From NCBI GenBank assembly GCA_963082875.1, contig OY720097.1:17926501-17990500 (forward strand): a stretch of 64,000 nt of DNA, in the 5' to 3' direction. This stretch comes from Corella eumyota (taxonomy: Eukaryota; Chordata; Ascidiacea; Phlebobranchia; Corellidae). The position numbers and the translations under genes were made by a program. This document shows positions 12,496 through 27,100 of this stretch, piece after piece (within the stretch, counting starts at the first letter, position 1; every line of letters starts with the position of its first letter). The notes beneath the pieces were generated by a model. That model was not told where the DNA came from and did no database searches. It was given only the letters and a program-made list of their open reading frames with translations.

Positions 12496-13413
12496 TTGTT
12501 TTTATTCTTTCTAGTCAGATTTTTGAAAGACGATAACTTTTGTTCTTTAAAACTAAAAGTTCTAAATTTTTAGTATGTTTGTTATTATCCCAACGAATCG
12601 CAAACCTCCTATTAACGACATTTAATTATCACTAATTACTAATTAATAGGTGTTTGTTTATTAAAATTTAAAGGTTGTTATTAATTTTTTAAATCTTGGT
12701 CAATTGTATATTATGATATTACTAACTTAAAAATAAATTAAAATTTTAAATTTTATCACTAATTGCTTAATAATAGGTGTTTGTTTATTAAAATTTAAAG
12801 GTTGTTATTAATTTTTTAAATTTTTGTCAATTGTATATCATGATATTAGTAACTCAAAAACGAATTTAATTTTTGTCACTAATTACTAATTAATAGGTGT
12901 TTGTTTATTTAAATTTAAAGAATGTTATTAGGTTTTTAAATTTTGGTCGGTTTTATCTTATAATATTTATAATTCGAAAATAAATTAAAAAATAATTCTT
13001 GTTTGTTTTTTATATTTAAATGCTGGTTTGTTCATTAAAAATTGAAGTTCGACATTAAGCATTAAAAATTTGGTATGATGTATTTTATAATATAAGTAAT
13101 TAAAAAACATATTAGAAAAATAATTTTTGTTTATTTATCACATTTAAATGCTTGTTTATTTAATAAAAATCAATTTTAAGAATTTAAAATTTACTATAAT
13201 TTATATCATAATATCACCAACTTAAAACTGGGTTAAATATTAGTTTTTGTTTGTATTATATATATATATATAAAAGCTTGTTTGTTTATTAAAAATTAAA
13301 GGTTTGTAATAATCTTAGTTAATGTTTATGCATATCTTTTTTTATTTATAAAAATTTATGTTAAAAATAATCAAATATTTTCAAACCATATTTTATTTAT
13401 CAAATAAATCTAG
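12496..13413 (+). mobile_element. Helentron-like element F, 5'-truncated
   Basis: Lacks the ATGGTTCGAAAT start and begins in TTTTTATTCTTTCTAGTC, internal to other copies. It holds two to three ~127-bp units and ends at CTAG (13410-13413). The subterminal motif is changed to TTTTCAAACCAT. Confidence 0.55.
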
Positions 13414-14204
13414 TTTTTTTATTATTAAAAGTGCTTACTTAAGCTATGTATACAATTTTGCATCATTGAAAGGGCATGGCGGTAACTCAGTGCGAAAGGC
13501 CCACAACTCTCAGTACTGAGTTCCGAGGTTTGGTTCCCAACTTAGATTTCTCAAAATAATCAACTTACCTAATTTTTGTATTTTGCGTACATAGGGCCGG
13601 TTCTATGATCACGTGACCTAGCACACTAGTAAAAAAGTTTATAATTTTTTTTTTTTTTTTAAATTAAAAAATAACTATACCAATAAAACCGCACTGTTCT
13701 AACAGCCGTGCTTGCAAAAATTTTTAGCAAACATTAATATTTCCGAAAGTTATGACAAATTTATGACATTGATTTTTAAATTTGTTTAGAGATGTTTTGG
13801 TATAACTAATGCTCAAGATAAAGAAATTTTTAAAAATAATTAAAAGAACAAAAAAACATTTTTTTATTTCGCGTACATTGAATTGTTCGCACGAACTTTT
13901 GACCTAATTAAACCCAAAATAAAGACTACCTCAAACTTTTGTTTTACTGAAAATTTTCGCGAAATGTTTTATCTTGATAGTTAGTTAGGCCAATGCGCGT
14001 CTAATAAAATACAAAATTTTAGGTTTTAAGATTTCATAAATTTTTAATAAAAGTTTCATAACTTTTATGAATATTAATATTTTCGAAAAAATATTTTGTA
14101 AACACGGTAATTGGACCTGTGCGGTTCTAACACAACAATTATTTTTCAATTTAAAATTTTTTATTTTTTTAAAAAAAATTTGTATGCAATATCATTGGCC
14201 AAAA
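13414..14204. repeat. tRNA-like segment joined to diverged satellite monomers (left copy)
   Basis: A tRNA-like stretch at about 13486-13545 (GGCGGTAACTCAGTGCGAAA as A-box-like, GAGGTTTGGTTCCCAAC as weak B-box) is followed by a diverged monomer (CACGTGACC near 13611, GTTCTAACAGCCGTG) and then a near-canonical 312-bp monomer. The last monomer is cut at 14204 by the 9.26-kb duplication junction. The tRNA-like stretch may be a SINE head. Confidence 0.6.
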
Positions 14205-14524
14205 TATATTTAGATATCAACAACTTAAAACTGAGAAAAAAAATTAATTTTTGTTTGTTAAGTATATTTAATTACTTGTTTGTTGATTGAAAAGTTAAAG
14301 ATTGATATTTTAAAACTTTTAAAATAATTTTGTTCTAAAATTTTCTTAGTTTAATAATTTAATACGTTTTTAGTCTAACAACAATTAAATACGTAATATT
14401 TGATTTATTTAGTTAATAATCTAAATAAAGTAATGTTTATGCATAACTTTATTTACTAATAGAGATTAATTTTAAAAATGATCAAATGATTTCGAACCAT
14501 ATTTTATTTATCAAATAAATCTAG
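14205..14524 (+). mobile_element. Helentron-like element A', 3' part only
   Basis: Right-copy equivalent of the last ~320 bp of element A; its left part was not included in the duplication. Ends ATTTCGAACCAT, hairpin, CTAG at 14521-14524. Confidence 0.6.
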
Positions 14525-15636
14525 TTATTATGGTTCGAAATCTTAGATTTCGAAACATATTGTTATTGTCAATATACTTATTATTATTTTTATTCTTTTT
14601 AGTCCCAATTTTGAAAGAAGATATCTTTAGTTCCTTAGAATTTAAAAATCTGAAATTTTAGTATGTTGTTTATTAACAGATTATGTTTTCATTCTTCTAT
14701 TTACAACATTTAATTATCACTAATTATTAATTAATAAGTGTTTATTTATTAAAATTTAAAGTTTGTTATTTATTTTTTAAATCCTGGTCAATTGTATATC
14801 ATGATATCAGTGACTCAAAAATGAATTAAAATTTTAATTTTTATCACTAATTACTAATTAAAGGGTGTTTCTTTATTAAAATTTAAAGGTTGTTATTCAT
14901 TTTTCAAATCTTGGTCAATTGTATATCATGATATTAGTAACTTAAAACTGAATTAAAATTTTAGTTTTTATTCACTAAATACTAATTAATAAGTGTTTGT
15001 TTATTTAAATTTAAAGGTTGTTGTTAATTTTTTAAATTTTTGTCAATTGTATATTATGATATTAGTAACTCAAAAATAAATTAAAATTTTAATTTTTGAC
15101 ACTAATTACTAATAAATAGGTGTTTGTTTATTTAAATTTAATTAATTAATCGTTATTAGGTTTTTAAATTTTGGTCAGTTATATGTTATAATATTTATAA
15201 CTTGAAAATAAAATAAAAATTAATTCTTGTTTGTTTATTATATTTAAATGCTTGTTTGTTGATTAAAAGTTAAAGTCCGATATTAAGCATAAAAAATTTG
15301 GTATGATGTATTTTAAAATATAAGTAGTTAAAAAACATATTTGAAAAATAAGTTTCAATTGTTTGTCATATTTAAATGCTTGTTTATTTAATTTAAATCA
15401 AAAATTAATTTTAGGAATTTAAAATTTGGTATAATCTATATCCTGATATAAACAACTTAAAACTGCGTTAAATATTAGTTTTTGTGTGTATAGTATATAT
15501 AAATGCTTGTTTGTTTATTCGAAGATATGTAATATTTTTAGTTAATGTTTATGCATATCTTTTTTTATTTATAAAAATTTATGTTAAAAATAATCAAATA
15601 ATTTCGAACCATATTTTATTTATCAAATAAATCTAG
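14525..15636 (+). mobile_element. Helentron-like element B' (duplicate of B)
   Basis: Nearly identical to 5261-6372, with the same 5' hairpin, ~127-bp internal units and CTAG end at 15633-15636. Confidence 0.6.
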
Positions 15637-16835
15637 TTTTCCAATTGGGTAGATATTTTTGATTTATTAAATATATCGAGTATTAAAAAAGTGTAGTATT
15701 GTCTTATAACTACCTAACAAATATCAGTCTGAACTAAAACCACCTACAACCACTTTCTAGATTTTACCTTAATGTAACAATAAACAAATAAATATTACAA
15801 CTTTTAGGCAAAAATAAGTCTAAAATATAATCCTAAATGTTAAAAATAACATCAATTGTTGTAAATTTTAAAAATAATATTACAATTTGTTTTAGGTAGA
15901 TGAATTTTAAATGATCTTATTCTTGCACGTAATTTGAAGTAATTTCAACCGCCAATGTTTTTAATACTAAGACAATAGTATTTTTATTGACTTTATTAAA
16001 CCTTATATGAAAGGATTAAGTTTGAGCGTATTCATATTCATAATTTAAAAGACTTTGACGATGTAACTATATGGCCCACTTACAAATGAAAAAATGCAGC
16101 TGCTATTAAAAAGTAATACTTGTGCAGACAATAATTCTTTAAAAAAAAAAGTTTTATGAAAAGTAAATAATCAAACGAGAAATATAAAATCCAACAAACA
16201 TTATATCAAGAATGTTCGTCAATATATATATATTTTTAAAATAACTAATAGTTATTTACCCCTTACTTAAATAGGAAATCAAAATAAAATTAATGTAGGC
16301 TAACAGAAAATCGTTTATATTAATAACTCATTCATATTTACCATAATAAAGTCAACTTTTTTATCTTATTACTTTAAATTAATGTATATTATAAAAATAT
16401 CTTTATCGTTATTTATATAAAAAAATATTATTCACATATACTCTTCGCTAAAAATTTACAAAAAATTTTTGTGTAAACAAAATGTTAATTTAAAATATTT
16501 GCCTCGAAAGACTAGTGTTACGAATCTTTAATAAAGTAAAACAAAAAAATGTATTTAATGTTATTAGTAATAAATGCCAATGTTTGTGATATTGACTTTC
16601 TTGTAAATATTGGTATAAAGTACCGAACGTAGTAGTTATTGACCTTACTTAAACAGGAAAACTTTATTAATCAAAATAATAATTATGTAACTGCCCATCC
16701 GGTATTTGATTAAGTAATAAATTATTGCATTGTTTAGTTGTTAAATAAATATTAGATAGCTTTAGCTAAGTTACAACAGGTTAAATGTATAACTATATTT
16801 CTTTCTTATTAAAAGTATTGTTTTAAAAGCTTAAG
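15637..16835. other. 5' flank of GPCR copy 2
   Basis: Duplicate of 6373-7662, including the uninterrupted target site (ATTTTTATTGACTTTATTAAA near 15990-16010). It carries small indels and lacks a ~70-bp piece present in copy 1 around 7225-7295. No gene. Confidence 0.6.
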
Positions 16836-18812
16836 ATGCCATATGATTATAACGATTATTATTACAACTTCTTCGACTGTCCCTACAGCAAGGAAGTATG
16901 CCAAATAATTGCAGGACTTGATTATGAGTCCCAAAATGAAGAAATGTGCTTGTTTGGTTACATTTGCAGTAACGATGTACTTTCCAGATGTGACTATAAT
17001 GTAACTTTAACTGAATGTTCTCAGTGCCGGTAAGAAAGTAATAAAATTACAAAACAAAAAAAATTTAGGCAAATTTACAGTTAAAATATATTAACAATGA
17101 CATTTCAACAGATCCTCGAGCGTTATAGTAATAGGATTCTTTTTTGGTCTGGTTGGACTTCTTGGAGTGTTTCTTAATGCTTTAGTTATAGCTACGGTTT
17201 TCAACGTTAAAAGAAATCTAAGGACAGCATTCGACTATGTGAAAATTTCTTTGGCTATTGCTGATTGTTTTTGGGGTAAATTTTCTGCATAGATTTTTAA
17301 TAACCCAGCGTTGGGCACTATAATTTAATATTTTATATATATATATATCTTATTTTTACATGTGAATTTAGTTTTGTTTAAAAATGTGCACAAACTAACC
17401 AAACTAATTAAGAAATACAGCTTTGCTGATGATTACAGATTAATTTTAAAATATTAGAACTTTGTTGTCATATTATATTAAATGTAAAAGAAGTATGTTG
17501 TTAACAAAATTTAGGTATTTACATATTCGGATTTATAATACCAAATGTTGCAATGACTTTGCGCTCGTCCCCGCGTGATATATTGGCTTACACAATAATG
17601 TCCAGGAATTCTTTTCCGGTAATACTTGGCTATGCGTTAAGTAAGCTGTGCCAATCAGCATCAATGTACCATGTCTCATTCTTCGCTATCCAGAGGTTTT
17701 TGGCAATTGTTGCCAAGAATTGGTTTCTTAAATGGGGAAAACTGTTTACAATTTTGGGCTTAACTTTTGTTTGGATTTTCATCACAGTGATTGTTTTGGT
17801 TCAAGGTAACTAAATATTTATCAAATGATAGTTCCCAAGAAATTTTAACAATTAAAGTTGTTAAGCTTATTTAAAAACAATAAATAATACTAGAATCTTT
17901 TTTTTAAAGTAAATTACTTATAGTAAATGTATTGCATTATGTATTATTAATTCTCCTTTTTAAAACCAAACTAATTTAAACAGTTTTTTGGTTGCCTGCC
18001 GGTTTAGTTAAAATGTTTCAATATGCATCTCACTCGTTTTCCTTTAACGGAGCCGTGAAGAAATTCACATTTTATCTTTGGTTTACATTGTACTACATTA
18101 TTCCCTTTGCAACAATGGTAAGATTACTTTTAAATTCCTTTAGTCTCCTGAATAACAATATAACTTAAGTTAAAATATTTTATTTAAGACTGTAATGACA
18201 ATTGCTACTGGAATAATAATAAAAAGAAAATTGGGAAATGTTTCAAGCAGCAGTAACGTACGAACACGTAGACAACGACAAATTTTCATAACCTTGGCCT
18301 TAATGGAAGTGGCTTTAGTTTTAGCTATTGGTAATTCTTTAAAACTAAAATAAGCTAAAAATTTTAATTTAATCAAACAAAGCATAACAAATGTATTTCT
18401 TTTTTAATTTACATATAAAAATAAGTCAAAAAATTAAAGAAAAAAGTGGTGTTGATTAACATCTTTTTGTTTTTAGCTCCTTTGATAACAGTTAGCATTT
18501 TAATCAATAGAAAGGAAAGTTGTTATCTACAAACACTTTTGGTAGTAATATTTCTTATTTTAGCCGCTTGCAACAGGTATGCTTAAATATATGCTTTAAC
18601 AAATACAATTTTGTTTGCAAATTTAGTTTTAAAAAGTTTAAATTAAACTTTAAAAATACATTTTTAGCATTATGGATCCACTTATTTATACAATTAAAGA
18701 TGACGAGTTCAAGAAAAATTGTGCACAAATTTATAGAAAACTATTTCGAAAATCAAAACCTAGCTATTCTTCATCATCTACTTCAAGCCAAACTCAAGTT
18801 ACTAAAATTTAG
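16836..18812 (+). CDS. Class A orphan GPCR, copy 2 (7 exons, 389 aa)
   Basis: Exons 16836-17029, 17112-17275, 17515-17805, 17984-18117, 18189-18330, 18477-18576 and 18668-18812 have the same lengths and phases as copy 1. By eye about 9 residues differ from copy 1: YV to FF and T to A in the N terminus, L to V in TM1, F to Y in TM2, N to K before TM3, Q to K after TM3, N to K in the second extracellular loop, I to G in the third intracellular loop. About four further changes are silent. No stop or frameshift is seen, so both copies look functional. The acidic Tyr N terminus, the IQR in place of DRY, DPLIY in TM7 and the TKI end are all kept. Confidence 0.88.
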
Positions 18813-19153
18813 GAAATATTCCTTTTTTCTACGTAAATTTAAAAGTTCTTTGTTTTAAATTATTTGTGTTGTACATATTACAAATTGGTTTAGATATTTT
18901 TGATTTATTAAATCTTTTTCTTAAACATGACTAAAACTAAAATTTAACTCGTTTTTGTGTAAATATATCAAGTATTAAAATTGTTTAGTAAATATAATCC
19001 TAAATGTTAAAAATAACTTCAAGTGTTGTAAATTTTAAAATAATTTCACAATTTGTTTTAGGTAGATTAATTTTAAAACACCATTCCTTACATGTAATTT
19101 GAAGTAATTTTAACCGCCAATGCTTTTAATACTAAGATTAGAGTATTTTTATT
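18813..19153. other. 3' flank of GPCR copy 2 (shortened S repeat)
   Basis: Duplicate of 9649-10107 with an internal deletion after TTGTTTAGTA near 18985. Ends at the start of element C'. Confidence 0.6.
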
Positions 19154-19806
<653 letters not shown>

Positions 19807-20697
19807 TTGACTTTATTATTGTTTTTATTCTTTCTAGTCAGAATTTTGAAAGACGATAACTTTTGTTCTTTAAAACTAAAAGTTCTAAATTATCTATTTA
19901 CGACTTTTAATTATCACTAATTACTAATTAATAGGTGTTTGTTTATTAAAATTTAAAGGTTGTTATTAATTTTTTAAATCTTGGTCAATTGTATATTATG
20001 ATATTACTAACTTAAAAATAAATTAAAATTTTAAATTTTATCACTAATTGCTTAAAAATAGGTGTTTGTTTATTAAAATTTAAAGGTTGTTATTAATTTT
20101 TTAAATTTTTGTCAATTGTATATCATGATATTAGTAACTCAAAAACGAATTTAATTTTTGTCACTAATTACTAATTAATAGGTGTTTGTTTATTTAAATT
20201 TAAAGATTGTTATTAGGTTTTTAAATTTTGGTTGGTTTTATTTTATAATATTTATAATTCGAAAATAAATTAAAAAATAATTCTTGTTTGTTTTTTATAT
20301 TTAAATGCTGGTTTGTTCATTAAAAATTGAAGTTCGACATTAAGCATTAAAAATTTGGTATGATGTATTTTATAATATAAGTAATTAAAAAAACATATTA
20401 GAAAAATAATTTTTGTTTATTTATCATATTTAAATGCTTGTTTATTTAATAAAAATCAATTTTAAGAATTTAAAATTTACTATAATTTATAACATAATAT
20501 CACCAACTTAAAACTGGGTTAAATATTAGTTTTTGTTTGTATTATATATATATATAAAAGCTTGTTTGTTTATTAAAAATTAAAGGTTTGTAATAATCTT
20601 AGTTAATGTTTATGCATATCTTTTTTTATTTATAAAAATTTATGTTAAAAATAATCAAATATTTTCAAACCATATTTTATTTATCAAATAAATCTAG
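19807..20697 (+). mobile_element. Helentron-like element F' (5'-truncated)
   Basis: TTGACTTTATTA is joined directly to the TTGTTTTTATTCTTTCTAG that starts F, so D and E were removed in the right copy. Ends CTAG at 20694-20697. Confidence 0.55.
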
Positions 20698-21183
20698 TTT
20701 TTTTTATTATTACAAGTGCTTACTTAATGTATACAATTTTGCATCATTGAAAGGACGTGGCGGTAACTCAGTGCGAAAGGCCCACAACTCTCAGTACTGA
20801 GTTCCGAGGTTTGGTTCCCAACTTAGATTCCTCAAAATAATCAACTTACCTAATTTTTGTATTTTGCGTACATAGGGCCGGTCCTATGATCACGTGACCT
20901 AGCACACTAGTAAAAAAGTTTATAAATTTTTTTTTTTTTTTTTAAATCAAAAGATAACTATACCAATAAAACCGCACTGTTCTAACAGCCGTGCTTGCAA
21001 AAATTTTTAGCAAACATTAATATTTCCGAAAGTTATGACAAATTTATGACATTGATTTTTAAATTTGTTTAGAACTGTTTTGGTATAACTAATGCTCAAG
21101 ATAAAGAAATTTTCAAAAATAATTAAAAGAACAAAAAAACATTTTTTTATTTCGCGTACATTGAATTGTTCGCACGAACTTTT
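20698..21183. repeat. tRNA-like segment and diverged satellite monomer (right copy)
   Basis: Duplicate of 13414-13905: tRNA-like stretch at about 20756-20825, then a diverged monomer with CACGTGACC near 20891. It leads straight into the canonical satellite. Confidence 0.6.
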
Positions 21184-24100
21184 GACCTAATTAAACCCAA
21201 AATAAAAATTACCTCAAACTTTTGTTTTACTGAAAATTTTCGCGAAATGTTTTATCTTGATAGTTAGTTAGGCCAATGCGCGTCTAATAAAATACGAAAT
21301 TTTAGGTTTTGAGATTTCATAAATTTTTAATAAAAGTTTCATAACTTTTATGAATATTAATATTTTCGAAAAAATATTTTGTAAACACGGTAATTGGACC
21401 TGTGCGGTTTTAACACAACAATTATTTTTCAATTTAAAATTTTTTATTTTTTTAAAAAAAATTTGTATGCAATATCATTGGCCAAAAATATCACGTGACC
21501 TAATTAAACCCAAAATAAAAATTACCTCAAACTTTTGTTTTACTGAAAATTTTCGCTAAATGTTTTATCTTAAATGTTAGTTAGGCCAATGCGCGTCTAA
21601 TAAAATACAAAATTTTAGGTTTTGAGATTTCATAAATTTTTAATAAAAGTTTCATAACTTTTATAAATATTAATATTTTCGAAAAATATTTTGTAAACAC
21701 GGTAATTGGACCTGTGCGGTTCTAACACAACAATTATTTTTCGATTTAAAATTTTTTATTTTTTTTTTTAAAATTTGTATGCAATATCATTGGCCGAAAA
21801 TATCACGTGACCTAATTAAACCCAAAATAAAAATTATCTCAAACTTTTGTTCTATTCAAAATTTTTGCAAAATGTTTTATCTTGAATGTTAGTTAGGCCA
21901 ATGCGCGCCTAATTAAATATAAAATTTCAGATTTTGAGATTTCATAAATTTTTAATAAAAGTTTCATAAGAAAAATATTTTGTAAACACGGTAATTGGAC
22001 CTGTGCGGTTCTAACACAACAATTATTTTTTCGATTTAAAATTTTTTATTTTTTTTCAAACAATTTGTGTGCAATATCATTGGCCAAAAATATCACGTGA
22101 CCTAATGAAAACCAAAATAAAAATTACCTCAAACTTTTGTTTTACTAAAAATTTTCGCGAAATGTTTTATCTTGAATGTTAGTTAGGCGAATGCGCGTCT
22201 AATAAAATACAAAATTTTAGGTTTTGAGATTTCATAAATTTTTAATAAAAGTGTCATAACTTTTATGAATATTAATATTTTTGAAAAATATTATGTAAAC
22301 ACGGTAATTGGACCTGTGCGGTTCTAACACAACAGTTATTTTTCGATTTAAAATTTTTTATTTTTTTTCAAAAAATTTGTATGCAATATCATTGGCCAAA
22401 AATATCACGTGACCTAATTAAACCTAAAATAAAAATTATCTCAAACTTTTGTTCTATTCAAAATTTTTGCAAAATGTTTTATCTTGAATGTTAGTTAGGC
22501 CAATGCGCGCCTAATTAAATATAAAATTTCAGATTTTGAGATTTCATAAATTTTTAATAAAAGTTTCGTAACTTTTATGAATATTAATATTTTTGAAAAA
22601 TATTTTGTAAACACGGTAATTGGACCTGTGGGGTTCTAACACAACAATTATTTTTCGATTTAAAATTTTTTATTTTTTTTCAAACAATTTGTGTGCAATA
22701 TCATTGGCCAAAAATATCACGTGACCTAATGAAAACCAAAATAAAAATTACCTCAAACTTTTGTTTTACTAAAAATTTTCGCGAAATGTTTTATCTTGAA
22801 TGTTAGTTAGGCCAATGCGCGTCTAATAAAATACAAAATTTTAGGTTTTGAGATTTCATAAATTTTTAATAAAAGTGTCATAACTTTTATGAATATTAAT
22901 ATTTTCGAAAAATATTTTGTAAACACGGTAATTGGACCTGTGCGGTTCTAACACAATAATTATTTTTCGATTTAAAATTTTTTATTTTTTTTTTAAATTT
23001 GTATGCAATATCATTGGCCAAATATATCACGTGACCTAATTAAACCCAAAATAAAAATTACCCCCAAACTTTTGTTTTACTGAAAATTTTTGCGAAATGT
23101 TTTATCTTGAATGTTAGTTAGGCCAATGCGCGTCTAATAAAATACAAAATTTTAGGTTTTGAAATTTCATAAATTTTTAATAAAAGTTTCATAACTTTTA
23201 TGAATATTAATATTTTCGAAAAATATTTTGTAAACACGGTAATTGGACCTATGCGGTTCTAACACAACAATTATTTTTCGATTTAAAATTTTTAATTTTT
23301 TTTCAAAAAATTTGTATGCAATATCATTGGCCAAAAATATCACGTGACCTAATTAAACCCAAAATAAAAATTACCTCAAACTTTTGTTTTACTGAAAATT
23401 TTTGTAAATTATTTTATTTTGAATGTTAGTTAGGCCAATGCGCGTCTAATAAAATACAAAATTTTAGGTTTTGAGATTTCATAAATTTTTAATAAAAGTT
23501 TCATAACTTTTATGAATATTAATATTTTTGAAAAATATTATGTAAACACGGTAATTGGACCTGTGCGGTTCTAACACAACAATTATTTTTCGATTTAAAA
23601 TTTTTTATTTTTTTTTTAAATTTGTATGCAATATCATTGGCCAAAAATATCACGTGACCTAATTAAACCCAAAATAAAAATTACCTCAAACTTTTGTTTT
23701 ACTAAAAATTTTCGCTAAATGTTTTATCTTGAATGTTAGTTAGGCCAATGCGCGTCTAATAAAATACAAAATTTTAGGTTTTGAGATTTCATAAATTTTT
23801 AATAAAAGTTTCATAACTTTTATGAATATTAATATTTTTGAAAAATATTATGTAAACACGGTAATTGGACCTGTGCGGTTCTAACACAACAATTATTTTT
23901 CGATTTAAAATTTTTTATTTTTTTTCAAAAAATTTGTATGCAATATCATTGGCCAAAAATATCACGTGACCTAATTAAACCCAAAATAAAAATTACCTCA
24001 AACTTTTGTTTTACTAAAAATTTTCGCGAAATGTTTTATCTTAAATGTTAGTTAGGCCAATGCGCGTCTAATAAAATACAAAATTTTAGGTTTTGAGATT

Positions 24101-27100
24101 TCATAAATTTTTAATAAAAGTGTCATAACTTTTATGAATATTAATATTTTTGAAAAATATTATGTAAACACGGTAATTGAACCTGTGCGATTCTAACACA
24201 ACAATTATTTTTCGATTTAAAATTTTTTATTTTGTTTCAAAAAATTTGTATGCAATATCATTGGCCAAAAATATCACGTGACCTAATTAAACCCAAAATA
24301 AAAATTACCTCAAACTTTTGTTTTACTGAAAATTTTTGCGAAATGTTTTATCTTGAATGTTAGTTAGGCCAATGCGCGTCTAATAAAATACAAAATTTTA
24401 GGTTTTGAGATTTCATAAATTTTTAATAAAAGTGTCATAACTTTTATGAATATTAATATTTTTGAAAAATATTATGTAAACACGGTAATTGGACCTGTGC
24501 GGTTCTAACACAACAATTATTTTTCGATTTAAAATTTTTTATTTTTTTTTAAAAAATTTGTATGCAATATCATTGGCCAAAAATATCACGTGACCTAATT
24601 AAACCCAAAATAAAAATTATCTCAAACTTTTGTTTTACTAAAAATTTTTGCAAAATGTTTTATCTTGAATGTTATTTAGGCCAATGCGCGTCTAACAAAA
24701 TACAAAATTTTAGGTTTTGAGATTTCATAAATTTTTAATAAAAGTTTCATAACTTTTATGAATATTAATATTTTCGAAAAATATTTTGTAAACACGGTAA
24801 TTGGACCTGTGCGGTTCTAACACAACAATTAATTTTCGATTTAAAATTTTTTATTTTTTTTCAAAAAATTTGTATGCATTGGCCAAAAATATCACGTGAC
24901 CTAATTAAACCCAAAATAAAAATTATCTCAAACTTTTGTTCTATTCAAAATTTTTGCAAAATGTTTTATCTTGAATGTTAGTTAGGCCAATGCGCGCCTA
25001 ATTAAATATAAAATTTCAGATTTTGAGATTTCATAAATTTTTAATAAAAGTTTCATAAGAAAAATATTTTGTAAACACGGTAATTGGACCTGTGCGGTTC
25101 TAACACAACAATTATTTTTTCGATTTAAAATTTTTTATTTTTTTTCAAACAATTTGTGTGCAATATCATTGGCCAAAAATATCACGTGACCTAATGAAAA
25201 CCAAAATAAAAATTACCTCAAACTTTTGTTTTACTAAAAATTTTCGCGAAATGTTTTATCTTGAATGTTAGTTAGGCGAATGCGCGTCTAACAAAATACA
25301 AAATTTTAGGTTTTGAGATTTCATAAATTTTTAATAAAAGTGTCATAACTTTTATGAATATTAATATTTTTGAAAAATATTATGTAAACACGGTAATTGG
25401 ACCTGTGCGGTTCTAACACAACAATTATTTTTCGATTTAAAATTTTTTATTTTTTTTCAAAAAATTTGTATGCAATATCATTGGCCAAAAATATCACGTG
25501 ACCTAATTAAACCTAAATTAAAAATTATCTCAAACTTTTGTTCTATTCAAAATTTTTGCAAAATGTTTTATCTTGAATGTTAGTTAGGCCAATGCGCGCC
25601 TAATTAAATATAAAATTTCAGATTTTGAGATTTCATAAATTTTTAATAAAAGTTTCGTAACTTTTATGAATATTAATATTTTTGAAAAATATTTTGTAAA
25701 CACGGTAATTGGACCTGTGCGGTTCTAACACAACAATTATTTTTCGATTTAAAATTTTTTATTTTTTTTCAAACAATTTGTGTGCAATATCATTGGCCAA
25801 AAATATCACGTGACCTAATGAAAACCAAAATAAAAATTACCTCAAACTTTTGTTTTACTAAAAATTTTTGCGAAATGTTTTATCTTGAATGTTAGTTAGG
25901 CCAATGCGCGTCTAATAAAATACAAAATTTTAGGTTTTGAGATTTCATAAATTTTTAATAAAAGTGTCATAACTTTTATGAATATTAATATTTTTGAAAA
26001 ATATTATGTAAACACGGTAATTGGACCTGTGCGGTTCTAACACAACAATTATTTTTCGATTTAAAATTTTTTATTTTTTTTTAAAAAATTTGTATGCAAT
26101 ATCATTGGCCAAAAATATCACGTGACCTAATTAAACCCAAAATAAAAATTATCTCAAACTTTTGTTTTACTAAAAATTTTTGTAAATTATTTTATTTTGA
26201 ATGTTAGTTAGGCCAATGCGCGTCTAATAAAATACAAAATTTTAGGTTTTGAGATTTCATAAATTTTTAATAAAAGTTTCATAACTTTTATGAATATTAA
26301 TATTTTTGAAAAATATTATGTAAACACGGTAATTGGACCTGTGCGGTTCTAACACAACAATTATTTTTCGATTTAAAATTTTTTATTTTTTTTTTAAATT
26401 TGTATGCAATATCATTGGCCAAAAATATCACGTGACCTAATTAAACCCAAAATAAAAATTACCTCAAACTTTTGTTTTACTAAAAATTTTCGCTAAATGT
26501 TTTATCTTGAATGTTAGTTAGGCCAATGCGCGTCTAATAAAATATAAAATTTTAGGTTTTGAGATTTCATAAATTTTTAATAAAAGTTTCATAACTTTTA
26601 TGAATATTAATATTTTTGAAAAATATTATGTAAACACGGTAATTGGACCTGTGCGGTTCTAACACAACAATTATTTTTCGATTTAAAATTTTTTATTTTT
26701 TTTCAAAAAATTTGTATGCAATATCATTGGCCAAAAATATCACGTGACCTAATTAAACCCAAAATAAAAATTACCTCAAACTTTTGTTTTACTAAAAATT
26801 TTCGCGAAATGTTTTATCTTAAATGTTAGTTAGGCCAATGCGCGTCTAATAAAATACAAAATTTTAGGTTTTGAGATTTCATAAATTTTTAATAAAAGTG
26901 TCATAACTTTTATGAATATTAATATTTTTGAAAAATATTATGTAAACACGGTAATTGAACCTGTGCGATTCTAACACAACAATTATTTTTCGATTTAAAA
27001 TTTTTTATTTTGTTTCAAAAAATTTGTATGCAATATCATTGGCCAAAAATATCACGTGACCTAATTAAACCCAAAATAAAAATTACCTCAAACTTTTGTT

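Larger units (their letters stand above)
4941..14204. repeat. Left copy of a 9.26-kb tandem segmental duplication
   Basis: The copy starts at TATATTTAGATATCAAC (4938-4954), which recurs at 14202, and ends at 14204 inside a truncated satellite monomer (GCAATATCATTGGCCAAAA). The offset is 9264 bp at the start and 9173 bp at the GPCR start codons, because the right copy has deletions. Contents in order: part of element A, element B, GPCR gene, elements C-F, tRNA-like/satellite chimera. A short TAT microhomology sits at the junction. Confidence 0.85.
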
